Assembly: GCF_048771995.1 (NCBI RefSeq)
Contig: NC_133036.1
Location: 16,771,001-16,835,000 of the forward strand
DNA: 64,000 nucleotides
Direction: 5' to 3'
Origin: Taeniopygia guttata
Taxonomy: Eukaryota; Chordata; Aves; Passeriformes; Estrildidae
Of this stretch, positions 46,206 to 57,259 are shown one piece after another. Position numbers and translations under genes: made by a program. The notes beneath the pieces were generated by a model. That model had not been told where the DNA came from. It did not search any database and saw nothing but the letters and a program-made list of their open reading frames with translations. Each line of letters opens with the position of its first letter. The first letter of the stretch is position 1.

Positions 46206-48483
46206 CCCAGCAGAAGGCCACTACATAAAGCAGTATAAAAAAGTGAGTCATTCACCTTTTTCTCCTAATGAGATGAATCATGAGGAAAAAGCCAGGTTAA
46301 TGTTCCAGGGAGCTTAATTAGAATCAGGTGAGAGCTTGAAAAGGCAACTAAGGTGCTTTCAGGCAGTGCTTATGGGAAAAGGCTTAATTAAGAAGACTGA
46401 TGGCCTTTTACTTAAGTCTCTTCAAGAGCGTAGAGAGTCTTGTTTAACTCCTCCCGATCCAACAGCAAACCAGATTTGAAATGGCAGCATTTTTCTTAGT
46501 AAGCAAAACAAATGCATCTTTGTGGCTGCAGTGGGCTGTGCAGCAGTCTCCTTTCTCTGGGGCGCTAACAGGAGTGCAGTGTCATGAGGGGCACAGTACA
46601 ATTAAATAGGAATGAAATAAAAAGTTTACTGGTAATTGAAGCATTCATAAAATTGCAAATATTTCAGTACAACTGCAGTGCAAATAATCAAGTGGTAGAT
46701 TACAAAAGTATTTTATAGCTAAGACTGCTGTGATTTTTTTTTATTTGCTCGCAATACACAAATCTCACACGGAATTCATTTAGTCATCTTGAAATCCACA
46801 GAAGCTTTAAATTTATCACCTTAGTCAAGGGGTTTTTTTCCTTCCATTTTTTTTTACCCTGCAAGAACAATAAGGTATATGAGGTATTTTAGCTGCAGGG
46901 TGCATATTTGGAGAAAGTGCTTCCTGCAGAGTTCCTCTGCCTTTCTTGTAAATTAGCTGCAGAAACCCCGGTCATGTTACAGTATGACATTTAGTTTTCT
47001 AATCTGTTTAATGCCATGGTTTGCACATGATGTAGTCTGATGTGCTTTTATGTTTTTGATAGTAAAAAACCGCATTAGAGTTGCAGTAGGGATTCTCTCC
47101 ACAGACAATATAACTTGTAACAAATTGCATATTTCAGAAGAAATATAACAAAAGGCCTTACTTTTTATCGTGTTCATTATTCTAGAAATACAGCCCACAT
47201 CTTATCTCTCTCTGTTTCTTGGTATAATTTATGAGAACCATGTTGGACACCTATCAATGCTGCATTCATATCAGCTCCCTTCATACATATTTCAGTGACT
47301 TCAGACTGAAAAAACCCCAAACTTAGTATTTGGCTGGGCTAAAGTAGTCACTTGACATATTTTGTAATTAATAATTACATGAATTTGTGTACCTGTGAGT
47401 TTATACACAAACACACACTGCAACTCTTCTTTCCCAGAGTGGAAGAATTGTCCTGTGTTTCAGCTGTACTGAGATACAAACTAATCATCATCTTTTTTGA
47501 AGTTATCAATGCCAAAGAGTTTGTAAAAGGAAAATACTGACTTGTTGCACTCATTCAAGCCTTCACACTGCTCTTACTCTAGTTTGGTTGAAGCTGCACC
47601 AGCTTTGCATAACCAGTATATCAGAATAGTGCTAAAGATTGTTTTTACAAAGGAAATAGGCATTTTTCCTGCCAAGATTGTTATCTTCTTTCCCCTTACT
47701 TAGCAGAATTTCAAAATAAAAATATACGTAATGGGAAAGAGTCTGGGGTTAAGAGGGGAGCAAGATAGGAGAACTGAAAGATTTTAAATTATTCAGAACA
47801 AAAGCTAAAGGTTTTTTCTTTTAATGTGACCGTTACCTTCTCTCTTCTCTCCCTCCCCTACACTTTGGGTTTCAATCTATTTCTGTAATCACAGCCTTGG
47901 AAATTCTCATCTCTTCAACTTTAGTGAGTCCTGTAAGCACAAGGAAAAAAAAAATAATCTAGGTGAATGTGCAGGATCCAATCCCAGCAATTTATAGGGA
48001 AAATGAGTTACAACGGTACTGTCATCATCAAATGAGTTATTCACTGAAGAATACTCAGATGAAAGTTCTATTTTTGTGTTCCTATCCAGAACAAAAGATT
48101 TCAGATTGTTATCCCTGTTCCCAAAATTTCCACGCACAACAAACCACCATCATCTTGACACCTACTAATTACTCTGCACAACGTTTGCACCTAATTGTGT
48201 GTTCACCAGTAGATGATGAAGAGCTCTACCTAAATTCCAAGGTTTGTTTGTCTACTCGAGGCTCTATAATTTAAAATTTTCTGTGTGAGGTGGATGGGGT
48301 TTGTCAAAAAGTTGCAGTAAGCCACAGATGTGGACTGTTCATTTTTATATCCTGTGTTGAGCAAAATAGACACAAAATAGTGGGAGGAGACTCCTACAGG
48401 TCAGTGTTAGAAAAGCTCTAATTTCTAAGGGAAGAATGCTAAGGAAGAAATTTTTTTTACCTTAGCTTGTAAGAGTCTATCAT
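46206..48483. other. unique AT-rich sequence
   Basis: About 2.3 kb, no repeat or exon recognised; T-runs near 46735 and 46850. Confidence 0.45.
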
Positions 48484-48612
48484 GTCTGAAAGGTTTTGGA
48501 ATTTGGAAAAGGTCCCTAATGACTGGAAAATTGCAAACATGCCAGTCAAGGATGGGAATGTGGGAAATACAGGCTGGGCAGACTGGAAACATCACCTAGA
48601 GAAGAATGCAAA
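48484..48612 (+). mobile_element. old CR1 reverse-transcriptase (ORF2) remnant
   Basis: GGAAAAGGTCCCTAATGACTGGAAAATTGC parallels the CR1 ORF2 start of the polymerase domain. The deduced peptide keeps the E-V-P-x-D-W-K-x-A-N pattern typical of this class of retrotransposon polymerase, followed by a degraded G-x-V-G-N-T block. The frame then decays. It shows that at least one CR1 here extended well upstream of the usual 3' fragment. Confidence 0.65.
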
Positions 48613-51600
48613 GCCTTGGGACAGAAGGAGCCCAGGTGTAGGCACACAGCTGGTGGTGACTGGGAGTGGGGCAGGGCCCAGTGGGCACAGCTGTGAGCAG
48701 CAGGCAGCAGCACTGACAGCAGTGAGCCATGCAGTGCCCAGGTGCTCTGAGCAACCACCCAAGGGAACAGAGGCACACAGGTGCAGTGCATCAACATGAG
48801 GGGATAAAAGGTTGGGCTGAAGAAGCATAAGGGCAGCTGCTTGCAGCCTTCTGAAGTGCTGTGGTGTTACTCTGTGTGGGCAGATGCTGCTGGAAGCCTT
48901 CTGGTGAGGTAAGGTGTTAACCTGTTGTGGTGGGGGGGTGGGAATGCCTAAAGCCTTCTGGAATCGTGTGGTGATGCTCTGTGTACTGTGGCCATCTCAC
49001 CTGTGCCCTGTGCTGAGACACCCAGGGAACTGAGCTGCTCCTGCCTGGCAAGGGGGTCACCCTCCATGGAGATCAGTGTGGGGTGAAAGGTTCCCTCTCC
49101 CAGACACTTCATGGAGAGGAGCCCCAGAGAAAAGGAGGTTGCTTTGTTCCTGAGTTTTGGGGAACCCTCTTAAGTTCTAGTTTTGGGCTCACCTGAGTAC
49201 GAGCAATCCCCAAGGTGTGGAGGGGCTGAGGGATGGAGGGAGGAGGAGAAGGGAGCTGTGTTTGTGCAGCTGGGAGAAGGGGATGCTGAGAGGAAGAGAA
49301 TCTCATTGCAGTATTCCAGGTCAACAAACATACAAGGGAAGTGTTTATTCAACTACTTTTACTATTGTTATATGAAGTGGTTGGGGACTTATTTCTTCCA
49401 TAAATACTGTGGTTTCTTTACAGTCTAAGCTATATACTGATATTCTCTTTACAGTATAAGTTTAGGATTGAAACAAAAAAAAGCTTCTAGGTTTTCTTAA
49501 TGCTTTGTCTAGTGCACATTCTCTCCATCCCTGCCAGCTGCTCTTCATGTGTCTGGAGTATTCAAGGTAAATTCTCTGTCTTTGCAATCTACCTTCTTGA
49601 GATAAAAATAGTATCTCCTTAATAAATAACTTCCACAACTGTAATTGGAGTCAGTGTGGGACAATTCCAAGAGAGAAGCTTAAATTAGAAGCAGTGGACT
49701 AAATTTAGAGGTGTTAGGCAGCAGAAATCCTGGTTTAAGGACAAGTGAAGCCCTGGGTACACACCTGAGGTGCTGAGCCCTGCACAGACTCACTCAGGCA
49801 CTGCTGGGTTGTAGAGTCCTTTCCTGGGGCCTCCGGTGTCAAAAACACCTTCATAGCATTTCCTCCAGAAGTTTCTCTGCATTCATTTGTTCTATGGTGT
49901 TTCAAAGAAATACAAAAAATGTAGCACTTAGAGAACATTGGGGAAAGAAAATATCAACTCTGATGCTTTTTTTCTGTTATAATAAAAAATTGTGGAAGCA
50001 GAATAGACAATAGAAATGGAGTAAACAAAATGTGAACTGCTGGGGGAAAGCACTGTGTGTGCAAGCTCTCCCAAAATTCCTGACAGGCAAAACCATTTCA
50101 ATCCAGCAGTTCCTCCTGGGATGCACAGACCCCTTCCAATGAGCAAAGCTGCAACATTAAGAGCCCTGACACTAAAAGAAAAAGCATATTGAGGCAGCTA
50201 ATGTTTAACTTGATTATTATTTACTGAGCTAAGTAGGACAATGGGGATTAAAGCCAAAGCCAATGCTATGTGAAATGGTCACTTTGCAGTTATGTTTTTT
50301 TCTATATGTAAAGAATTTTCCATAACTTTTCAGTTCCTAAATCACTACCCAGCAAAGCTCTTTCTCCATCAGCCCGTCTAAATCAAGGTGAATATTGGAC
50401 AGCTCTCACTTAATGTAAAAACCCTATTCTATTTGTGCCTTTTGAAATTTGTCATGGCTGTGTCTTACCTTGGCACTGCCCTTTTCCAAGGGGTTGGCCA
50501 AAGTGCTGTTTGTGCCAGAGGCACAGCCTTATCCAGACTAATTCTGAATTCTGGATAACTGAAAGGTCAGAGCCACAAAGCAGCAGCAGGAGCAATTACT
50601 GCCACGATAGAAGGGTGCAGCAAATACAGAGTTCACTATTGTCTCTTGCACTGGTGTGAATAGAGTCCTGGTCTTGGGAACAGAATGGAAAGCAATAATT
50701 AAGGCCTTTAATTTATCCCTGAAATGGTAAAAGAAGTCTGACAGAGTAAACATCAGTTATGACAGAAAGAGCAGGAGTTGTGTGTTTATGGAAAAGATGG
50801 AGCTTTACAGGGAGTTATTCTTTCACTGCTTGGCAGAAGTCCTGTTGACAGCTCCAAGGGATATTATTATTTCCTCCCTTTTTTTCTCAGACTTGTGGGA
50901 GAAATAAACACACGTTCTTTGGGTGACTGATTCTGGTAATTAGTAGAGAACCTGAGTCTGCTAATAAAGCATTAGCACAATGTGATATTTTTTCTAGCAG
51001 TTTCATTTTTAATTCCCTATGAAGAGACATAACTGGCTGTACTAATTTAATTCAGATAGCTTTTTTTCTTTTCCTGACCTGCCATGTCACATAGGGTGTA
51101 AAAATGTGCCCAAAGAAAATGTAATGCTGGGTTGCAGAACAAGGTTTTTCTTCAAACATAAAGTTTCAAAACCTCTGAAGTGGAAAAATTTATGTTTGTA
51201 CCATTCATGTATTTTTTTTTTTTTTTCAAAATATTTCATCACCATCTTAGAGTAAAAATAACCTCTCCTTTACCAGCAGAGTTCAGAGAATATTTCAGTT
51301 TAGGAGAAGCTTTTGAAGTTTTGCCATTGTTTCTTTTTCCATGCAATACAAAGCCTTTGGATTGTTTTTGCAAAAACAAAATTGCCCAAGTGCCAGTGTT
51401 ATGCTTAAAGCCTAATATTTGATTTGAGAAGAGTTGTCACATTTGAAAATGGTGACAGTATGTCCTTTCTAAAACTTGAGCTGGTTGTGAGTAATTGTTC
51501 ATCTGTGGAAAGCTGAGGAATTGGATTCGGGTTTTTCCATCCTTTCCAGCAGGACATTCCTACCTTTTGCACAGAACTTCCTCTGGGATCTTCATTCTGC

Positions 51601-51904
51601 ATTCTGTTGACTCAGTTTGCCTTACTAAAGGATACATCAGAATCCTTAATTACTTTACACATTAAGCACAAGGCATTGAGAAAGTCAATTTTCTCTGCTA
51701 TGTGTTTCCTTCACAAGGATTTGCTCTTGTCTCCTTGATCAGGTCAGGCTGCAGCTTTGTCCTGTGTCTGGGGGTTTTGGGTTACTTTTGGCTGGGCCCC
51801 AGATCAGTGTGGCACAGATCAGCACTGGGGGACACTCCCTGCTCAGGGGGTCCCAGGGCAGTGTCTGAGGAGGGCTCAGGATGGGACTTCTGTGACCTTT
51901 TCAC
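48613..51904. other. unassigned sequence, GC-richer at first
   Basis: 48613-49310 is GC-rich, with a TATA-like GGGATAAAAGG near 48799 and three spaced AGCCTTCTG motifs; it may be an unrecognised LTR or decayed CR1. From 49330 onwards the sequence is ordinary AT-rich DNA. The segment 51720-51904 is again GC-rich and may be a further 5' part of the CR1 that follows. Confidence 0.4.
48845..48995 (+). repeat. diverged tandem repeat, about 50-57 bp period
   Basis: AGCCTTCTG recurs at 48845, 48895 and 48952, each followed by a related GTG/TTA/CTGTGTG-type stretch. Three degenerate units suggest an old minisatellite or an internal repeat of an unassigned element. Confidence 0.5.
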
Positions 51905-52349
51905 TCCTGGAAAAGCCCTGGAGGGGCTGGAGCGTGTCCAGGGAAGGGAACGGGGCTGGGGAAGGGGCTGAGGGAGCTGGGAAGGGTCTCAGCCTGGAGC
52001 AAAGGAGGCTCAGGGGCCCTTCTGGCTCTGCACAGCTCCTGCCAGGAGGGGACAGCCGGGGGGTCGGGCTGTGCTCCAGGGAACAGGGACAGGAGGAGAG
52101 GGAACGGCCTCAGGCTGGGCCAGGGCAGGCTCAGGTGGACACCAGCAGGAATTTCTGCATGGAAAGGGTGCTCAGGCCTTGGCAGGGGCTGCCCAGGGAG
52201 CTCTGGAGTGCCCATCCCTGGAGGTGTCCCAGGAAGGGCTGAAGGTGGCACTCAGAGCTCTGGGCTGGGGCCAAGGTGGGCATCGGGCACAGCTGGGACT
52301 CCATGGCCTTGCAGGGCTTTTCCAGCCTCAGTGATTCTGGGATTCTGTG
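51905..52349 (+). mobile_element. CR1 LINE 3' region, intact relative of the 9-kb copy
   Basis: Sense CR1 with the unbroken order GGAGGGGCTGGAGCGTGTCC, GGTCGGGCTGTGCTCCAGGG, GGAACGGCCTCAGGCTGGGC, CAGGAATTTCTGCATGGAAA, CATCCCTGGAGGTGTCCCAG, CTTGCAGGGCTTTTCCAGCC and the tail GTGATTCTGGGATTCTGTG. It serves as the reference showing that the copy at 8929-9597 is split and that 9799-10052 lacks its 3' end. A 161-codon frame inside is chance. Confidence 0.93.
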
Positions 52350-55300
52350 CTATTAATGCTGTTACAGTCAGTGCTATCATAAAATCTTCCTTAGACTATA
52401 GAACATTCTTATGTGTGGTATAAGGAAAGATGAACTTTAAAAGAAATTCACAGCTTTTTATTGCTTTTCTTTCCAAGTATGCATCATTTCCTTAATATAT
52501 AAAAATATGAGGAAAAACAATTTAAAATTTTTAGGCATGTTGATTTTTATTTTGTTGCTAAAGTGCATGACTGGAAATTTACGATAACAATTTATGATTT
52601 TTTCTTTCATTCACCTCAGAGTAAGAGGGAAGAAAGAGCTGAATGAAACCTTTGAAGATTAGGATTTTGTTGTTTAAAATTTAAAGAGCAAACAAAAAAT
52701 GATTAGAACTACTCCTTGACAAATCCTGTTAAAATAAATGGTAGTTTGAATCTCTTAATGTTGGGGTTTTTTTGTTCTAATTGGCTAACCAAGAAAAAAA
52801 CCCCCAAAAAACAGAACCCCTCCTGCCAAAAACCAAAACAAAACCACCTTTCCATTATAAACTTCAGAAAAATAAAAAATTCTACCACCACTTGTCTATA
52901 GCAACTTGGTTGAGATGACAGAATAATTGGAATTAATTAGTTTAAACTGATGTAGCAAACAATATACAATCCCTAATTGTGAGATAAAAGTGGCTACTTG
53001 TGACACTTAATGTATTCCAGGCACCTAAAGTGGAGCTATAATGGTTCTTTTTAATGTTGCTGTGTTTTCACTATGCTGGATATGTCACTTTATAGCTTCC
53101 TTGCAGCTTTTAGACAATAAGAGCCCCAGTGTTAATGTAGCCAGCAGCCCTTGCAGACTAGTTAAGCTCAATATGCAATTGCTGGTCTTAATGTGGCCCA
53201 AGAGAAGGCGCCTATTGAGATCTGCCCCAGCTGCAGTGCCAGTCAAAGGAAAACACTGTAATTTACAGATTTTGCATACCTGTACCTTCCAAACTTGGTA
53301 CAGTGGCTTTCCTAGGTAGAAAATAACAAAATACTGCAAGTTAAAGCGTTGTTTAGAAATCAGGTCACTAAAAATGGATTGTAAACCAGCTGAGAGATTG
53401 GTGCAGTCTCTGAACTCCTGCCCTGTGGGATGGATTCCACTGCCAGCAGTATAGTTGTTAATTGCTGATGTTGTGATCCAAGAAGCTTCTCAGAGCTTGA
53501 CACCAATATTGAACATCTAAATTAAATTCCCTCTTGATGATGCAAAGGTACCTCTGGACAGCTTTCTGCATTACCTCATGGAAATTTTCTGTTCCAAAGG
53601 TCTGCAGCAAATTTTCTCCTCCTGCCATTAATCTCTCTGTACTGTCTATCCAACTAGCAATAACATTTTACTAAGCATCAAAGTGCTTTCCAAATTAATT
53701 TCTGTCATTATTAGAACATGGTGGTTTATAAATTTGTCAGTTAGTATAAAGTCAATTTTTATTCACTTAAAAAATAGCAAGTTGAATGTTAACTTATTGA
53801 TATCCAAAATATATCTTAACTTTCATCCATCCAGGATTTTATTTTAGCTGAATGAGATAATATTTTCCTTTAATATTTTATTGTGTTAGCTATGTGAAAA
53901 CTCTCTAGATCTCTCTGGACATTGCTCAATAAATCACACAAGTCTGAGAGTAATGAACTACAAACATGACCCAGCTAAGGTTGCTTGGAGTCACAGCACC
54001 TACTTCTCCCCCACATTGTGTTAATGTGTGTTTATTATGGTGTTTAAGGCCATGAGGCGAAGGTAAAACATCTAGAGAAGGGTCCAGATTGAATTTCTGC
54101 CAGACAGATAAGCTTTACAACAGAGCAAAATCTCCCTTTTCTATTCCACATCTGTCTGCAGGGCATTGAGCAGGGTCAGCTTCAGCTGACAGCAGTCAAG
54201 TTCAATGTCACTCCATGCCTGGAGAGGAAAATACCTGGAGCTGGTGTCACCAAGACTTTGTAGGAACATCCTAAACTTGAGTTACAGTGTTGTATGCCTC
54301 AAGTACAAATGAGGTGTGCTGGTAGAGTTTATAAGAAATGTCTCTCAGACATTTTTGGGTGCTCCAGATGTCATGCCACGTGGGTGTGTGGCAGTGGCTC
54401 ATGTTTGTTCACACAAAAGGCAGCACACATCCAAGCTTTCATCCTGACTTTGCTGGATTCACCTCAAACCATTCACCAGTGTGCTTTTATATTTTAGAAA
54501 GAAAAATCTCTGTTGAGGAGGAAATTCCTGGCTGTGAGGGTGGTGAGAAGCTGTGGCTGCCCCTCAGCTCAGAGGAGTGAGCAGAGCACTGGCATCAGCT
54601 GTGCTCCCCCAGCAAGGGTTTTACAGCTTTTTCTCACACAATCTCCCTTTTCCCACAGGTCCCATCCAAGATGAGGAGCAGCACTGCACCAGAGCCACTT
54701 TGGAGACAGGCAGTGAAATTTTCCTGGGGGAGAAGATGCTGCAGAATCCCCACACCTCGTTTAAAGCCCTGACAGCACTGGCTGTGGATTGAGGATTCAC
54801 TTGTAATTAGAATCATCTGATCAGAATATTTTTTATGTAATCGAGACTACTGTCTTCAAGTGTAGTCATTTTCAGGTTTTTACGAGACAGGCTATCTCCT
54901 TGTCTGGCAGAAGGTAGTTTTAGTTTCCTACTTTTCAGAGATCAAAAAAATCATTCCTTAAAAGTTCTTATTTAAAACTTTTAATTTCAAACTACTGCTT
55001 TTGAAGTAATGAATGCTAGGAATCTTGTGAGGACTCGGTGTCTACTGCTCAATAACAAATGCAATTAGTTTAAGATTTTTCTATTGTTAGATAAAATACA
55101 TTTTTTTTTCCTAGAGAAATGAAGTTTGCTGCTATAGAAGGCTTTCACAAAAAAAACCCCACCCAATATCTGGTGGGCTCCTGTACCCGTCAAACTGAAT
55201 GGGTTCCTCCAACATGGCTTGTGGGGGAGAAAGTACATTTTTTTTTTATCCCATTTTATAACATTTTTTTATGTTCTTTATTTATATACCTTTTTCTCCT

Positions 55301-55594
55301 CTTTAGGTCAGGTTTGCCATTCAGGTCAGAGTAGTAGACCAGCATTTAACTACATCTTACTTGTGTTATGATTCTCAACTTTTACCATACCAAGTAAATT
55401 TATTAGTTATGTAAATTATTTAAAAGTGTGACTAGACTTTGTCATCCTGAATCGGTTCTCTCATGTGAGAACTGAAATTCTTTGTTTTCTGAACATCACA
55501 AGTGTTAAAATTTGCTTCCATCACTGGCTCCCACTTCTGTACTTTCATATGTTTTTGTCACGATGTTTCCATTCTGTTCCAGCTGTAAAGTGGT
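52350..55594. other. mostly unique sequence
   Basis: About 3.2 kb. An A/C-rich and T/G-rich pair around 52764-52804 could fold back. 53030-53320 is a GC-balanced, motif-rich segment (possible conserved element). 54300-54792 has two stretches that look like splice acceptors followed by open sequence (near 54498 and 54658), with no recognised product. Confidence 0.4.
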
Positions 55595-55866
55595 AGAGGA
55601 CAAGGAGGAATGGCTCCCAGTGCCCCAGGGCAGGGCTGGATGGGATGTTGGGAATGAGGAATTGTTCCCTGGCAGGGTGGGCAGGCCCTGGCCCAGGTGC
55701 CCAGAGCAGCTGTGGCTGCCCCTGGATCCCTGGCAGTGCCCAAGGCCAGGTTGGACACTGGGGCTGGAGCAGCCTGGGGCAGTGGAAGGTGTCCCTGCCA
55801 TGGCAGGGGTGGCTCTGGATGGGCTTGAAGGTCCCTCCCAGCCCAAGCCACTCTGGGATTCCATTA
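55595..55866 (+). mobile_element. CR1 LINE 3' end
   Basis: Sense copy of the songbird subfamily: ACAAGGAGGAATGGCTCCCA, GGGAATGAGGAATTGTTCCC, GGAAGGTGTCCCTGCCATGG, GGGCTTGAAGGTCCCTCCCA and the tail CACTCTGGGATTCCATTA. One of six copies of this subfamily in the window. Confidence 0.93.
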
Positions 55867-56574
55867 TTAACTTTGAATGATACTGAAACACGGAGAAAAT
55901 CAAAACTCCACAATTCTTACAACGATTTGTAGGGAATGGTATATTTATTCACAGCACTGTGGACACATGTGGGGACTCATTGCCTTTCAATGGATGTGTG
56001 CACCCCTGAGAACTCTTGATTTTTTTTTATTACCTTGACTAATTTCTATATGCAGAAAATTTCACAATAGTTTCATGCATGTTCATTCTGCTGATTTCGC
56101 GTTACACTTACAGCTTGTTACACTTTACACAGTTTTTGTCAGTACAGAAAGAACTCATGGGTCACTCTGCCTTGTTTGTTTCAAGGTCTGAGGAGTCTTA
56201 TCTCTTCTTTAGCTGGGACAACTTTGTTGTGTTGTAGTTACTAGACTAAACAACATATTTCACTTATGTTAGCAAGCTTAAAGTGATACATTTTGCCTAA
56301 ATCTAAATAGATTTCTACCCTGTTCAATTTTCACTCTGTCTCAATACTTAATCCTGTACCTTTTGGGTCCTATACCCACCTTTTCCATGCAATAATCCTT
56401 CCTTCCCTTTACATTTCCCCAGTTTCACACCACCTTACAAACAAACCAGGAAATTCAGTTAATTCAAGGAGACTTCCATGCTGCCCCGCAGTTATTGCCA
56501 GGTACCCAGGGCTCCCAGAGCTTGAAGCCTTGGCCAGAACATTTCAGGAATTCTCCCTTTCCATATCCTAGTGG
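55867..56574. other. unique AT-rich sequence
   Basis: No gene or repeat recognised between two CR1 copies. Confidence 0.45.
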
Positions 56575-56728
56575 AATTTGCAGAACCACCGTGGTTGGAA
56601 AAGACCTTTCAGATCATTGAGTACAACCATCAGCTCAGCACTCACCAAGGTCCCCACTGCCATGTCTGTGTGTCTTCAAAGCCCCCCAGGAATGGTGACT
56701 CCAGCACGTCCCTGTGCCAGGCCTGGAC
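56575..56728 (-). mobile_element. old CR1 LINE 3' fragment
   Basis: Reverse orientation: GCAGAACCACCGTGGTTGGA, AAAGACCTTTCAGATCATTG, GAGTACAACCATCAGC and GGAATGGTGACTCCAGCACG match the older CR1 subfamilies (tggaaaagacctttcagatcat ... ggtgactcca). 5'-truncated. Confidence 0.8.
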
Positions 56729-56913
56729 AGTGGTGGTTGTAATCACCCAGGACCCTGGTAAACCTGGAGACTGCAACTGAAATCCTCCTGTCTCTTGAGG
56801 AATCATTTAAGAGAGCACTGAAACTAGACTTAGGACAGTCTTCAGATAGGCAGGAGTAGTACTGAGAGAAATAATTATCCACCAAAATTATGTGGGAAAC
56901 TTATGTTGCTTTC

Positions 56914-57253
56914 TGTAGAGTTGGAGCATGCAGCCCCTGAAGAATCCGACCAGCTCAGAGATATGGGGCTGTGGGGGGAGGAATACCAGGAGAGGGATAA
57001 ATATTCAAAAGAGGCTCTTACCCCAGGGTGTTGGTTGGTACAGCTCTCTTTATTCTGTGGTGTCCATGGGAGAGCGGGGCAAAAGAGGAAGAACAGGAAA
57101 TCTCAGGGGTCTATATAGGTTTTGGACAGGGTGGGCTTTCCTGGCTCTCCGCCAACCCCGTTGGGGCAGGAAGGAGGATCCAGGGGTTATCTTGATCAGA
57201 GTCACAGGGGCCCGGGGAAGGGGACACAGGGTGCCCATGAGCTCACTGTAACA
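56914..57253 (-). mobile_element. solo ERV LTR, family Y copy 2, with perfect target duplication
   Basis: 340 bp reading, on the minus strand, TGTTACAGTGAGC ... CCAACTCTACA. It is flanked by identical GCTTTC at 56908-56913 and 57254-57259, a 6-bp target duplication as expected of class II (ERVK/alpha-beta type) integrations. Minus-strand features are in order: a TATA box (CTATATAGG on this strand at 57111-57119), then AATAAA (TTTATT here at 57049-57054), then about 135 bp to the end. It aligns with the LTR nested at 42006-42338. No internal sequence: a solo LTR left by recombination. Confidence 0.92.
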
Positions 57254-57259
57254 GCTTTC

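Noticed and set aside
51757..52242. 161-codon frame
   Set aside because: Inside and just upstream of a CR1 3' region; not reverse transcriptase and without protein motifs.
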